Assembly: GCA_036377055.1 (NCBI GenBank)
Contig: DASUZD010000285.1
Location: 1 to 29,679 of the forward strand
From: DASUZD01 sp036377055
GTDB lineage: Bacteria > Actinomycetota > Thermoleophilia > Gaiellales > Gaiellaceae
Length of the DNA stretch: 29,679 nucleotides
Direction: 5' to 3'
Under the pieces are notes generated by a model. It made no database searches and was not told where the DNA came from. It was given only the letters and a program-made list of their open reading frames with translations. The translations under genes and the position numbers were made by a program. Positions 14,038-21,209 of the stretch are shown in pieces (positions within the stretch are counted from its first letter, which is position 1; every line of letters starts with the position of its first letter).

Positions 14038-14073
14038 ACCCCCGGAGCCGCAGCCGGGGGTCTTCCTATTTCT
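14036..14073. terminator. Strong bidirectional intrinsic terminator
   Basis: AGACCCCCGG (14036-14045) and CCGGGGGTCT (14054-14063) form a perfect 10-bp stem with an 8-nt loop, followed on the plus strand by TTCCTATTTCT. On the minus strand the same stem is followed by ATTCCTTTG. It can therefore end both the short plus-strand transcript and the MFS gene transcript on the minus strand. Confidence 0.8.
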
Positions 14074-14088
14074 GGAACCCGCGCAGAC

Positions 14089-14158
14089 CCTTTCGGCGCC
14101 CTTGCGGCGTCGAAAGGCCTTCACGCTTGTCGGCCGAAAACCAAGAAGACCTTCGGCC
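14089..14158. repeat. Two further hairpins between the MFS gene and the terminator
   Basis: CCTTTCGGCGCC (14089-14100) pairs over 12 bp, with one G-T wobble, with GGCGTCGAAAGG (14106-14117) around a 5-nt loop. GGCCGAA (14132-14138) pairs with TTCGGCC (14152-14158) around a 13-nt loop. Neither has a U-tract. They fall in the 3' region of the MFS transcript on the minus strand and may be processing or termination structures. CCTCAGG also occurs as a direct repeat at about 14157-14180. Confidence 0.5.
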
Positions 14159-14193
14159 TCAGGGCACAGAAACCCTCAGGAGCCGAGCCCGAG

Positions 14194-15648
14194 TCAATCC
14201 GGCTTGGCGGCGGCCCACGCTCCGACCGCTGGCTCGGGCACGCGGGCCGGCTCGTGATGCTCGATTTGGCGGATCGTCAGCGCTGCTATGACCGATCCCG
14301 CCAGGGAGATTGCTGCCCCCGTGTAGAGGGCGTGGTGGTAGCCCGTTACGAAGGCGCTTGCATCTCCCAGGTGGCCGTGGGTTTGGGTCGCGACCACTGC
14401 GCCCATGACTGCGATTCCTAGGGAGCCGCCGACCTGGCGCATGCTGTTGATCACCGCCGAGCCCACGCCTGCCTTGGCGACTGGGACCGAGCCCATTGCT
14501 GCGGCTGTCGTCGGCGTCATCGTCAAGGCCATCCCGAAGCCGCCCACGAGCAGGCCGGGGAGGATGTTCCAGAACGACGACGCTGCGTCGAGCGTCGAGA
14601 ACACGAGCAGCGAGGACGTCACGAGGAGCATCCCGAACGCGACGAGCCACCGCGAGCCGATGCGGTCTGACCACCGACCCGCGACCGGCGCGACCAGGAT
14701 GATCAGGACGGTCATCGGCAGGAACGTGGCGCCGGTCTCGATCGCGGAGTAGCGCAGGATGTTCTGGAGGAAGAGCGAGTTGAAGAAGAAGATCCCGAAC
14801 ATCGCGAGGCCGACGAAGAGCATCACCGTGTTCGCGCCCGCGAACGTCCGGTCGCGGAAGAGCGACAGGTCGAGCATCGGGATCCGCTGACGCGCCTCCA
14901 GCACCACGAAGATCGCCAGCGCGACCGCGGCGACGACGAACAGCGAGAGCACGCGCGTCGAGGTCCAGGAGTGATGGTTCGTCGAGATGAGCGCGTAGGT
15001 GAGCGCGAAGAGGCCGATTCCGGAGCTGAGCAGGCCGGGTAGGTCGAGGCGCTGCTCGTGCGACGTGTCCCGCGTCTCGTCGATGAAGACCCGCGCGGCG
15101 AGGATCCCGAGGACGCCGATCGGCACGTTGATGAAGAAGTTCCAGCTCCAGTCGATCTTCTCGGTCAGCAGGCCGCCGACGAGCGGGCCGATCGCGAGCG
15201 CCATCGCCGCGACGCCCGCCCAGATCCCGATCGCCGTGCCTCGCTGGCGCGGCGGGAAGGTCGCGGTGATGATCGAGAGCGTCGCCGGGTTCATGAGCGC
15301 GGCGCCGATCCCCTGCACCGTGCGGGCGGCGATCAGCACCTCGGGGCCGCGGGCGAGCCCGCAGGCCAGCGACGAAGCGGTGAAGATGACGAGTCCGGCG
15401 ATGAAGATCAGCCGGCGGCCGAGGAGGTCGGCCAGCTTTCCGCCGGACAGCAGCAGCACCCCGAACGTGAGCGCGTACGCGTTCACGACCCACTCGAGCT
15501 CGTCGATCGAGATGCCGAGGTCGGCGCGGATCGACGGCAGCGCGACGTTCACCACCGTGTTGTCGAGCATGATCATGAAGAGGCCGAAGGCGACCGCGGC
15601 GAGCGTCCACCACTTGCGGTTCTCCTCGGCGAAGAGACGAGCCTTCAT
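14194..15648 (-). CDS. MFS multidrug exporter, DHA2 (EmrB/QacA, 14-TM) family
   Basis: A 484-aa polytopic membrane protein with about 14 hydrophobic helices. It carries the DHA2 signature L-D-N-T-V-V-N-V-A-L-P-S-I in helix 1, motif A G-K-L-A-D-L-L-G-R-R between helices 2 and 3, and the antiporter motif C G-P-L-V-G-G-L-L in helix 5. These proteins export drugs or other amphiphiles in exchange for protons; the substrate cannot be predicted. The ATG at 15648 has no Shine-Dalgarno, but CATACT ends 6 nt before it, fitting a leaderless promoter. The gene is divergent from the acyl-CoA synthetase at 15696 (47-nt gap). No TetR or MarR regulator is adjacent. Confidence 0.92.
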   Translation of the reverse strand: MKARLFAEENRKWWTLAAVAFGLFMIMLDNTVVNVALPSIRADLGISIDELEWVVNAYALTFGVLLLSGGKLADLLGRRLIFIAGLVIFTASSLACGLARGPEVLIAARTVQGIGAALMNPATLSIITATFPPRQRGTAIGIWAGVAAMALAIGPLVGGLLTEKIDWSWNFFINVPIGVLGILAARVFIDETRDTSHEQRLDLPGLLSSGIGLFALTYALISTNHHSWTSTRVLSLFVVAAVALAIFVVLEARQRIPMLDLSLFRDRTFAGANTVMLFVGLAMFGIFFFNSLFLQNILRYSAIETGATFLPMTVLIILVAPVAGRWSDRIGSRWLVAFGMLLVTSSLLVFSTLDAASSFWNILPGLLVGGFGMALTMTPTTAAAMGSVPVAKAGVGSAVINSMRQVGGSLGIAVMGAVVATQTHGHLGDASAFVTGYHHALYTGAAISLAGSVIAALTIRQIEHHEPARVPEPAVGAWAAAKPD

Positions 15649-15654
15649 CTCGGC

Positions 15655-15660
15655 AGTATG
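15655..15660 (-). promoter_or_regulatory. Candidate leaderless -10 (CATACT) for the MFS exporter
   Basis: CATACT on the minus strand is separated from the ATG at 15648 by 6 nt. It matches TATACT at five of six positions. No clear -35 is seen. Confidence 0.33.
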
Positions 15661-15682
15661 CCGACCGGGCTATCCAGAGCCG

Positions 15683-15688
15683 TAGTCT
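15683..15688 (+). promoter_or_regulatory. Candidate leaderless -10 (TAGTCT) for the acyl-CoA synthetase
   Basis: TAGTCT is followed by 7 nt (TCGGCGG) and the GTG at 15696, with no Shine-Dalgarno. The divergent MFS gene has the equivalent arrangement on the other strand, 22 nt away. Confidence 0.42.
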
Positions 15689-15695
15689 TCGGCGG

Positions 15696-17579
15696 GTGAG
15701 CGAGTTCCTCTGGACGCCGAGCGAGGAGCAGGTCGAGCGCGCGAACGTGACGCGGCTCGCGCGGAGGCTCGGCTGCGACGGATTTCACGAGCTGCACCGG
15801 CTGTCGGTCAAGGAGCCCGAGCGGTTCTGGCCTGCCGTCGTCGACGACCTCGGGCTCGAATTCGCGCGGCCGTGGGACGACGTCCTCGACGTCTCGCGCG
15901 GCATCGAGTGGGCGCGCTGGTTCGTCGGCGGGCGCCTGAACCTCGCCCGGAGCTGCGTGCACCGCTGGGCAGAGCGCAATCCCGAAGCGACCGCAGCGAT
16001 CTTCCTCGGCGAGGACGGGTCTCGGCGCGACCTCACGTGGGCCGAGATGTCGCGCGCGGTCGTCCGGCTCGCGGAGGCGCTCGTCGGGCTGGGCGTCGAG
16101 CCGGGCGATCGGGTCGCGATCTACATGCCGATGTCGCCGGAGGTGGCGATCGCCTCGCACGCGTGCGCTCACGTGGGCGCGGTGCAGGTGCCGATCTTCT
16201 CGGGCTTCGCGGCGCCGGCGATCGTCCAGCGGCTCCAGGACTCAGGCGCGAAGGTGGTGATCACTGCCGACTGGTCGCTGCGCCGGGGCAAGCGCTTGCA
16301 GATGCTGGAGACGATCGAGGAGGCGCGCCGCGAGGCGCCGACGGTCGAGAACGTGGTGGTGTGGGAGCGCGAGAGCGCCGAATGGGCGGCCGACCTCGGG
16401 CCCGGGCGGCTTCCGCCGGTCGAGGTCGACTCGGAGCACCCCTACCTGCTCGCGTACACCTCCGGCACGACGGGGCGGCCGAAGGGCGCACTGCACGTCC
16501 AGGCCGGGTTCCTCGCGTCGATCGCGCGCGAGACGGCGTACCAATCGGACGTGTCCGCCGGGGACGTCGTCCACTTCGCCACGGACATGGGCTGGATCAT
16601 GGGCCCCTGGACGGTCGTCGGATGCGGCGCCGTCGGAGCCACGGTGGTGTACGCGGAGGGAGCGCCGGACTGGCCGGAGGACCGGGTCTGGCGGCTCGTC
16701 GAGGCGGAGCGCGTGACCATGCTCGGCATCTCGCCGACGCTGGTGCGCGCCCTGCGCGCGAAGGGCGATCCACAGGCGGATCTCTCGTCGCTGCGAACGA
16801 TCACGACGACCGGCGAGCCGTGGAACCGCGACCCGTACCTCTGGCTGTTCGAGCGCGTCGGCGGCGGCCGGGCGCCGATCGTGAACATCTCGGGCGGCAC
16901 GGAGGTCGGCGCCTGCTTCCTCTCGACGTGCGTCACCGAGCCGGTGAAGCCGGTCGCGTTGGGCTTCCCCGCGCTCGGACAGGACATGGACGTCGTGGAC
17001 GATTCGGGCCGGTCGGTTCGGGGAGCCGTGGGCGAGCTCGTCTGCCGGCGCCCCTGGCCCGGGATGACGCGCGGGATCTGGGGCGACGACGAGCGCTACC
17101 TCGAGACGTACTGGCGCCGCTTCCCGGGCGTCTGGACGCACGGGGACTGGGCCTCGGTGGACGAGGACGGCTACTGGTTCCTGCACGGCCGCTCGGACGA
17201 CACGCTGAACATCGCCGGCAAGCGGATCGGGCCAGCGGAGCTGGAGTCGGCCGCGGTTTCGCACCCCGCCGTCGCCGAGGCGGCCGCCGTCGCCGTGCCG
17301 CACGAGGTGAAGGGCGAGGTCGCGTGGGTCTTCTGCGTGCCGCGCCAAGGCCTGGAGGCGAGCGACGCGCTGGCGGTCGAGGTCGGAGAGCGCGTGTCGG
17401 CCGAGCTCGGGAAGGCGTTCAGGCCCGACCGCGTCCTCTTCGTGCCGGCGCTGCCGAAGACGAGGAGCGCGAAGATCGTCAGGCGCGCGGTTCGGGCGCG
17501 CGTACTCGGGCAGGATGCGGGGGACCTGTCCTCGGTGGAGAATCCGGAGGCGTTGGAGGAGATCGCGCGTGTCGTCTGA
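15696..17579 (+). CDS. AMP-forming acyl/acetyl-CoA synthetase-like enzyme
   Basis: A 627-aa member of the ANL adenylating superfamily. Residues 255-264 (T-S-G-T-T-G-R-P-K-G) are the P-loop. T-T-G-E-P-W-N and I-S-G-G-T-E-V-G are adenylate-binding motifs, and H-G-D-W-A, G-R-S-D-D-T-L-N-I-A-G-K-R and the C-terminal lysine K593 (T-R-S-A-K-I) complete the catalytic set. The length and the ~100-residue N-terminal extension are like acetyl-CoA synthetase, but the sequence differs from the AcsA at the end of the window. It is probably a short- or medium-chain acyl-CoA (or acetoacetyl/propionyl-type) synthetase. The SDR gene overlaps its last 11 nt, so the two are translationally coupled and may act in one acyl-CoA pathway. 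Confidence 0.88.
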   Translation: MSEFLWTPSEEQVERANVTRLARRLGCDGFHELHRLSVKEPERFWPAVVDDLGLEFARPWDDVLDVSRGIEWARWFVGGRLNLARSCVHRWAERNPEATAAIFLGEDGSRRDLTWAEMSRAVVRLAEALVGLGVEPGDRVAIYMPMSPEVAIASHACAHVGAVQVPIFSGFAAPAIVQRLQDSGAKVVITADWSLRRGKRLQMLETIEEARREAPTVENVVVWERESAEWAADLGPGRLPPVEVDSEHPYLLAYTSGTTGRPKGALHVQAGFLASIARETAYQSDVSAGDVVHFATDMGWIMGPWTVVGCGAVGATVVYAEGAPDWPEDRVWRLVEAERVTMLGISPTLVRALRAKGDPQADLSSLRTITTTGEPWNRDPYLWLFERVGGGRAPIVNISGGTEVGACFLSTCVTEPVKPVALGFPALGQDMDVVDDSGRSVRGAVGELVCRRPWPGMTRGIWGDDERYLETYWRRFPGVWTHGDWASVDEDGYWFLHGRSDDTLNIAGKRIGPAELESAAVSHPAVAEAAAVAVPHEVKGEVAWVFCVPRQGLEASDALAVEVGERVSAELGKAFRPDRVLFVPALPKTRSAKIVRRAVRARVLGQDAGDLSSVENPEALEEIARVV

Positions 17580-18300
17580 CCAGCTCGAAGGCGTCGCCCT
17601 CGTCACGGGCGGCGGGCGCGGGATCGGAGCACGGGTCGCGCGCGAGCTCGCCTCGGCAGGGATGCGTGTCGCCGTGACGGGACGAACGCGTGAGCAGGTC
17701 GAGGCGGTGGCCGAGGAGGTCGGCGGCATCGCACTCGTGGGGGACGCGTCCCGCCGCGACGACGTCGAGCGCTGGGTTTCCGAGCTCGGTGAGGTCGACC
17801 TGCTCGTCGCAAACGCCGGCATCGCGGGCTGGGAGCAGCGCGCGTGGGAGGTCGACCCGGACGAGTGGTGGCACGTGCTCGAGGTGAACGTCCTCGGCGT
17901 CTACCTCTCCTGCCGGGCCGTGATCCCGGGGATGATCCAGCGCGGCCGCGGCCGCATCGTGATCACCGGCAGCGGCGCCTCGTATCTTCCCGGCTCGAGG
18001 AGCAGCGCGTATGCGGCGAGCAAGGCCGCCGTCGGCCGCTTCGGCGAGACGCTCGCGCTTCAGCTCGAGCCGTTCGGCATCCCTGTCTTCGTTATCTCAC
18101 CCGGGCTCGTCCGGACCGAGATGACGGAGGACGTCTTCCCCGACGACGCGCCGTGGACGCCGCCCGAGCTGGCGCCGCGGCTCGTGCGGGCGCTCGCCTC
18201 TGGCCGCGCTGATGCGCTCTCGGGGCGATACATCACGCCGAGCACGACGACGTCGACGACCTCGTCGCGCGCGTCGACGAGATCCGCCGCGACGACCTGA
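17569..18300 (+). CDS. Short-chain dehydrogenase/reductase, frameshifted near the C-terminus
   Basis: Classical SDR fold: cofactor loop T-G-G-G-R-G-I-G (13-20), N-A-G (82-84), S135 and the catalytic Y148-x3-K152. The GTG at 17569 overlaps the synthetase stop and has GGAGGA 8 nt upstream. After L-S-G-R-Y-I the frame runs into a Thr/Ser-rich tail and stops at 18300. In the +1 frame from 18237 the DNA instead reads A-E-H-D-D-V-D-D-L-V and ends R-L-R-R at TGA 18321-18323, the usual tail of this SDR subfamily (R-Y-[IL]-H-A-E-H-D-D). One missing base near 18233-18236 (ATC-CAC to ATC-AC) explains this. The catalytic core is intact; it is either a sequencing error or a real late frameshift. Confidence 0.85.
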   Translation: MSSDQLEGVALVTGGGRGIGARVARELASAGMRVAVTGRTREQVEAVAEEVGGIALVGDASRRDDVERWVSELGEVDLLVANAGIAGWEQRAWEVDPDEWWHVLEVNVLGVYLSCRAVIPGMIQRGRGRIVITGSGASYLPGSRSSAYAASKAAVGRFGETLALQLEPFGIPVFVISPGLVRTEMTEDVFPDDAPWTPPELAPRLVRALASGRADALSGRYITPSTTTSTTSSRASTRSAATT

Positions 18301-18323
18301 ACGCGATCCGGCTTCGGCGCTGA

Positions 18324-18475
18324 CACCTCGTCCGGCCGTAGCGCCGGGGCGGTCCCATCCCTAGCCCCCACCCACCCACGGGGATTCCGCGACGGTAGCG
18401 GCGCGCGCCGGCGGCCGCTGTGCCGGATGCGTGCCGGTTCTTCCGCCGCGGAGCGGGGGTATCCTCGTCGTAGGG
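18324..18475 (+). promoter_or_regulatory. Gap before nadE with a weak -10 candidate
   Basis: This 150-nt GC-rich gap has no gene. TATCCT (18460-18465) lies 10 nt before the nadE ATG and could be a -10 giving a very short leader; no good -35 is seen. A C-rich run of CCCACC-type repeats lies near 18365-18380. Confidence 0.25.
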
Positions 18476-20197
18476 ATGCGCCTCGCGCTGGCCCAGATCA
18501 ACACCGTCGTCGGCGACCTCGACGGGAATCGCGACCGCATCGTCCGCCGTCTCGAGGAGGCGAAGGACGCGCGCGCCGACCTCGTCCTCTTCCCGGAGCT
18601 CGCCGTCACCGGCTATCCGCCCGAGGATCTGCTGCTGCGCCCCGGCTTCGTTCGCGCGGCCGAGCGAACGCTGCACGAGATCGCGCGCGCCACCCGCGGC
18701 ATCGTCGCCCTCGTCGGCGCGCCGCTCTTCGACCGCGACCTCTTCAACGCCTGCGCGGTCTGCGCGGCCGGCGAGGTCAAGGCGCGCTACCGGAAGCGGT
18801 TCCTGCCGAACTACGGCGTGTTCGACGAGGACCGCTACTTCGCGCCGGGCGGCGATCTGTTCCTGCTCGAGCACGGCCGCACGCTGATCGGGCCGACGAT
18901 CTGCGAGGACATCTGGCAGCCAGGCCCGCCTGCGACCGATCTCGCGCTCGCCGGCGCCGAGCTGATCGCGAACATCTCGGCGTCGCCGTTCCACGTCGGC
19001 CGCGACCGCGAGCGCGAGGAGATGCTCGTCACGCGCGCGCGCGACAACTCCGTCTTCCTCGCGTTCTGCAACTGCGTCGGCGGCCAGGACGAGCTGATCT
19101 TCGACGGGCATTCGCTCGTCCTCGACGACGAGGGCACCGTCCTCGCGCGTGCGCCCGGGTTCGAGGAGTGCCTGCTCCTCGTCGACGTCGACCCGACCGA
19201 GGTCGTCGCGCGGCGGCTGCGCGACGTCCGCCGGCGCGCACTTGCGCGCGAGCGAGGCGGCGTTCCGCAGATCCCGACCATCCACGTCGGCGCACCGAGC
19301 CCGTCGGCGAACGGGCGGCACGTCCAGCCGGTGATCGCGGAGCCGCTCGACGACCTCGAGCAGATGCGTCAGGCGCTCGAGCTCGGCTTGCGCGACTACG
19401 TCGAGAAGAACGGATTCCAGGAGGTCGTCGTCGGCGTGTCCGGCGGGATCGACTCGGCGCTCGTGGCCGCCCTCGCCGCCGAGGCGCTCGGCCCCGGGCG
19501 CGTCCACTGCGTCTCGATGCCGTCGCAGTTCTCGTCCGAGGCGACCCGCGCCGACGCGCGCCGGCTCGCGGAGAGCCTCGGCTGCCCGTTCACGGAGCTT
19601 CCGATCGAGGCGATCGTCGAGGAATTCCGGAACGTGCTCGCCGAGCCGTTCGGCGACCGCGAGCCCGACCTGACGGAGGAGAACGTCCAGGCGCGGACGC
19701 GCGGCGTCCTGCTGATGGCGCTCTCGAACAAGTTCGGCTGGCTGCTCGTCGCGACCGGGAACAAGTCCGAGCTCTCGGTCGGCTACGCCACGCTCTACGG
19801 GGACATGGCCGGCGGCTTCGCGCTGCTCAAGGACGTATTCAAGACGGACGTGTTCCGGCTCGCGAAGCACCTCAACGAGCGCGCGGAGAGCGAGCTGATC
19901 CCGCAGTCGATCGTCGACCGCGCCCCGAGCGCGGAGCTGCGCGCCGACCAGCTGGACGAGGACTCCCTCCCGCCGTACCCGGCGCTCGACCGGGTGCTCG
20001 AGGCGTACGTCGAGCAGGACCGGTCGCGCGAGGAGCTCGCGTCCGACGGCTTCGACCGCGACGTCGTCGAGCGCGCGATCGCGATGATCGACCGCGCGGA
20101 GTACAAGCGCCGGCAGGCGCCGCCGGGCGTCAAGCTCCGTCCGAAGGCGTTCGGCCGCGACCGCCGCACCCCGATCACGAACCGCTGGCGAGACTGA
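18476..20197 (+). CDS. nadE: Glutamine-dependent NAD+ synthetase
   Basis: A 573-aa two-domain enzyme that makes NAD+ from nicotinate adenine dinucleotide, ATP and glutamine. Residues 1-260 are the nitrilase-type glutaminase: E41 in F-P-E-L-A-V-T-G-Y-P-P, a lysine in Y-R-K-R-F-L-P-N-Y-G-V-F-D-E (about K107), and C143 in T-I-C-E-D-I-W. The synthetase domain has the ATP loop V-S-G-G-I-D-S (321-327), then A-T-G-N-K-S-E-L-S-V-G-Y and P-P-S/A-E-L-type motifs ending D-S-L-P-P-Y. I chose the ATG at 18476 because M-R-L-A-L-A-Q-I-N matches the usual N-terminus; an in-frame GTG 15 codons earlier (18431) would add an atypical extension. The gene appears to be monocistronic or to lead into the membrane protein 63 nt downstream. 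Confidence 0.95.
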   Translation: MRLALAQINTVVGDLDGNRDRIVRRLEEAKDARADLVLFPELAVTGYPPEDLLLRPGFVRAAERTLHEIARATRGIVALVGAPLFDRDLFNACAVCAAGEVKARYRKRFLPNYGVFDEDRYFAPGGDLFLLEHGRTLIGPTICEDIWQPGPPATDLALAGAELIANISASPFHVGRDREREEMLVTRARDNSVFLAFCNCVGGQDELIFDGHSLVLDDEGTVLARAPGFEECLLLVDVDPTEVVARRLRDVRRRALARERGGVPQIPTIHVGAPSPSANGRHVQPVIAEPLDDLEQMRQALELGLRDYVEKNGFQEVVVGVSGGIDSALVAALAAEALGPGRVHCVSMPSQFSSEATRADARRLAESLGCPFTELPIEAIVEEFRNVLAEPFGDREPDLTEENVQARTRGVLLMALSNKFGWLLVATGNKSELSVGYATLYGDMAGGFALLKDVFKTDVFRLAKHLNERAESELIPQSIVDRAPSAELRADQLDEDSLPPYPALDRVLEAYVEQDRSREELASDGFDRDVVERAIAMIDRAEYKRRQAPPGVKLRPKAFGRDRRTPITNRWRD

Positions 20198-20260
20198 GGC
20201 CCAAGCCGGGGCGGGACGATCGGGCTCAAAGACCTAACTGGTGTCTTCAGCCGCTACTTC

Positions 20261-21109
20261 GTGCAGGGTTTCTTCACGCCCTCGTTCTTCGCGCTGATGT
20301 GGCTGAAGCTCGGTCTTGACGCCCACCTGCTCCCGAAGAGCGTCGAGAAGAACTCGAGCACGGCCGTGCTCGTGCTCGCCGGCGCAGCGATTCTGCTCGG
20401 TCTGCTGCTTCTCGGCGTGTACGGACGGATCATCTGGCTCCTCTCGGGCGAGCCGCTCCGCTGGGCCGGCCTCGGGAAGCGGGAGCAGCGCCGGTTCGAG
20501 GACGCGACGACGAGAAGCGCCAGCGCCGACGAAGCGGTCAAGGTCGCCGGCCTCCTCGAACTGGATCAGCGGTTCCCCAGCAAGGCGAGCAGGCTCAAGC
20601 CCACGCGGTTTGGCAATGCGGCCGCCGCGACGATTTCGTATGCGGAATCGCGCTGGCACCTCGATTCGAACGTCGTCTGGCCTCGGATCGAGGCGATGCT
20701 CACCGAGCAGGAGAACAGCCTGCACGGCGAGGCCACTTCGAATCTCGCCTTCCTCGTCAACTCGACGGTCGGCTCCGGAGTCGTGGGGACCCTCCTCGCG
20801 CTCGACGGCGTCATCTACCGCTTCCACGATCCCGAGTGGTCGTGGATCCACTTGTTACCGACCTATTTCGTGCTCCCGCTCGCCGCGGCGTACCTCCTCT
20901 ACGGCGTCTCGGTCGAGGCGCTGCTGCGCTGGAACGAGCGAATCCGCGCGAGCATCGACCTCCATCGGCTCGAGCTGTACGACCGCCTCGGCGTCCGCAG
21001 GCCCGCGAGCCCGGCGGACGAAGAACGTCTCGCCCTGGTCGTCAACCAGCTTCTCGTCTACGGCGAACCGAAGCTGCCGACCTCCGCCAGGGCGCGGACC
21101 CGGCCGTAG
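20261..21109 (+). CDS. Hypothetical membrane protein, 282 aa; true start uncertain
   Basis: Unrecognised family. There is a hydrophobic N-terminal segment, a strong membrane helix near residues 35-60, a soluble central region of ~100 residues, and a second hydrophobic pair near 160-215 with a cytoplasmic-type charged tail. The first standard start is GTG 20261, but the frame is open back to the nadE stop. The upstream codons (20219-20260) read I-G-L-K-D-L-T-G-V-F-S-R-Y-F-V, which looks like real protein and fits a membrane-proximal amphipathic start. There is no ATG, GTG or TTG there, only ACG at 20216. A noncanonical start or a base error is possible. The function is unknown. Confidence 0.72.
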   Translation: MQGFFTPSFFALMWLKLGLDAHLLPKSVEKNSSTAVLVLAGAAILLGLLLLGVYGRIIWLLSGEPLRWAGLGKREQRRFEDATTRSASADEAVKVAGLLELDQRFPSKASRLKPTRFGNAAAATISYAESRWHLDSNVVWPRIEAMLTEQENSLHGEATSNLAFLVNSTVGSGVVGTLLALDGVIYRFHDPEWSWIHLLPTYFVLPLAAAYLLYGVSVEALLRWNERIRASIDLHRLELYDRLGVRRPASPADEERLALVVNQLLVYGEPKLPTSARARTRP

Positions 21110-21120
21110 CGGGAGTCAGG

Positions 21121-21192
21121 CTAGTGCCGCTTCGGCGGCTTCGTGATCGTCTCGTCGCCCCACGGGGGCTTGTCGAATCCGCGCGTGATCAC
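21121..21192 (-). CDS. Possible 23-aa leaderless small protein
   Basis: A GTG at 21192 opens 23 codons and stops at 21121. The product is charged and proline-rich, including G-F-D-K-P-P-W-G-D-E and ending K-P-P-K-R-H. All but one codon end in G or C, as in the major genes here. TAGACT ends exactly 7 nt before the GTG, the same hexamer that precedes the PAC2 gene. It begins 17 nt after the Mug-Nudix stop. There is no homology evidence, so existence is an inference from codon use and promoter spacing. Confidence 0.38.
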   Translation of the reverse strand: MITRGFDKPPWGDETITKPPKRH

Positions 21193-21199
21193 GCCCCAA

Positions 21200-21205
21200 A
21201 GTCTA
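21200..21205 (-). promoter_or_regulatory. Candidate leaderless -10 (TAGACT) for the 23-aa ORF
   Basis: TAGACT on the minus strand, 7 nt before the GTG at 21192 and 4 nt after the stop of the Mug-Nudix gene. No Shine-Dalgarno is possible in the gap. Confidence 0.35.
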
Positions 21206-21209
21206 GCGC

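Larger units (their letters stand above)
13900..14073 (+). ncRNA. Predicted ~170-nt independent transcript (small RNA or small mRNA)
   Basis: It is bounded by a near-consensus promoter and a strong hairpin terminator. The sequence is GC-rich with several possible stems and contains GCCGCAGAG twice (13977-13985 and 14013-14021); CCGCAG recurs in the terminator loop. It matches no RNA family I can identify with confidence. It also holds a 27-codon ORF (13954-14037) with GGAGG upstream, so it may be an mRNA for a tiny protein instead of, or as well as, an sRNA. It is divergent from the XRE-TPR regulator across the repeated motifs, so it may be under that regulator's control. Confidence 0.52.

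Noticed and set aside
18324..18475. Additional small gene before nadE, including extending NadE to GTG 18431
   Set aside because: The extra 15 residues are atypical for NadE, and the canonical N-terminus begins at ATG 18476. No other frame shows gene-like codon use.
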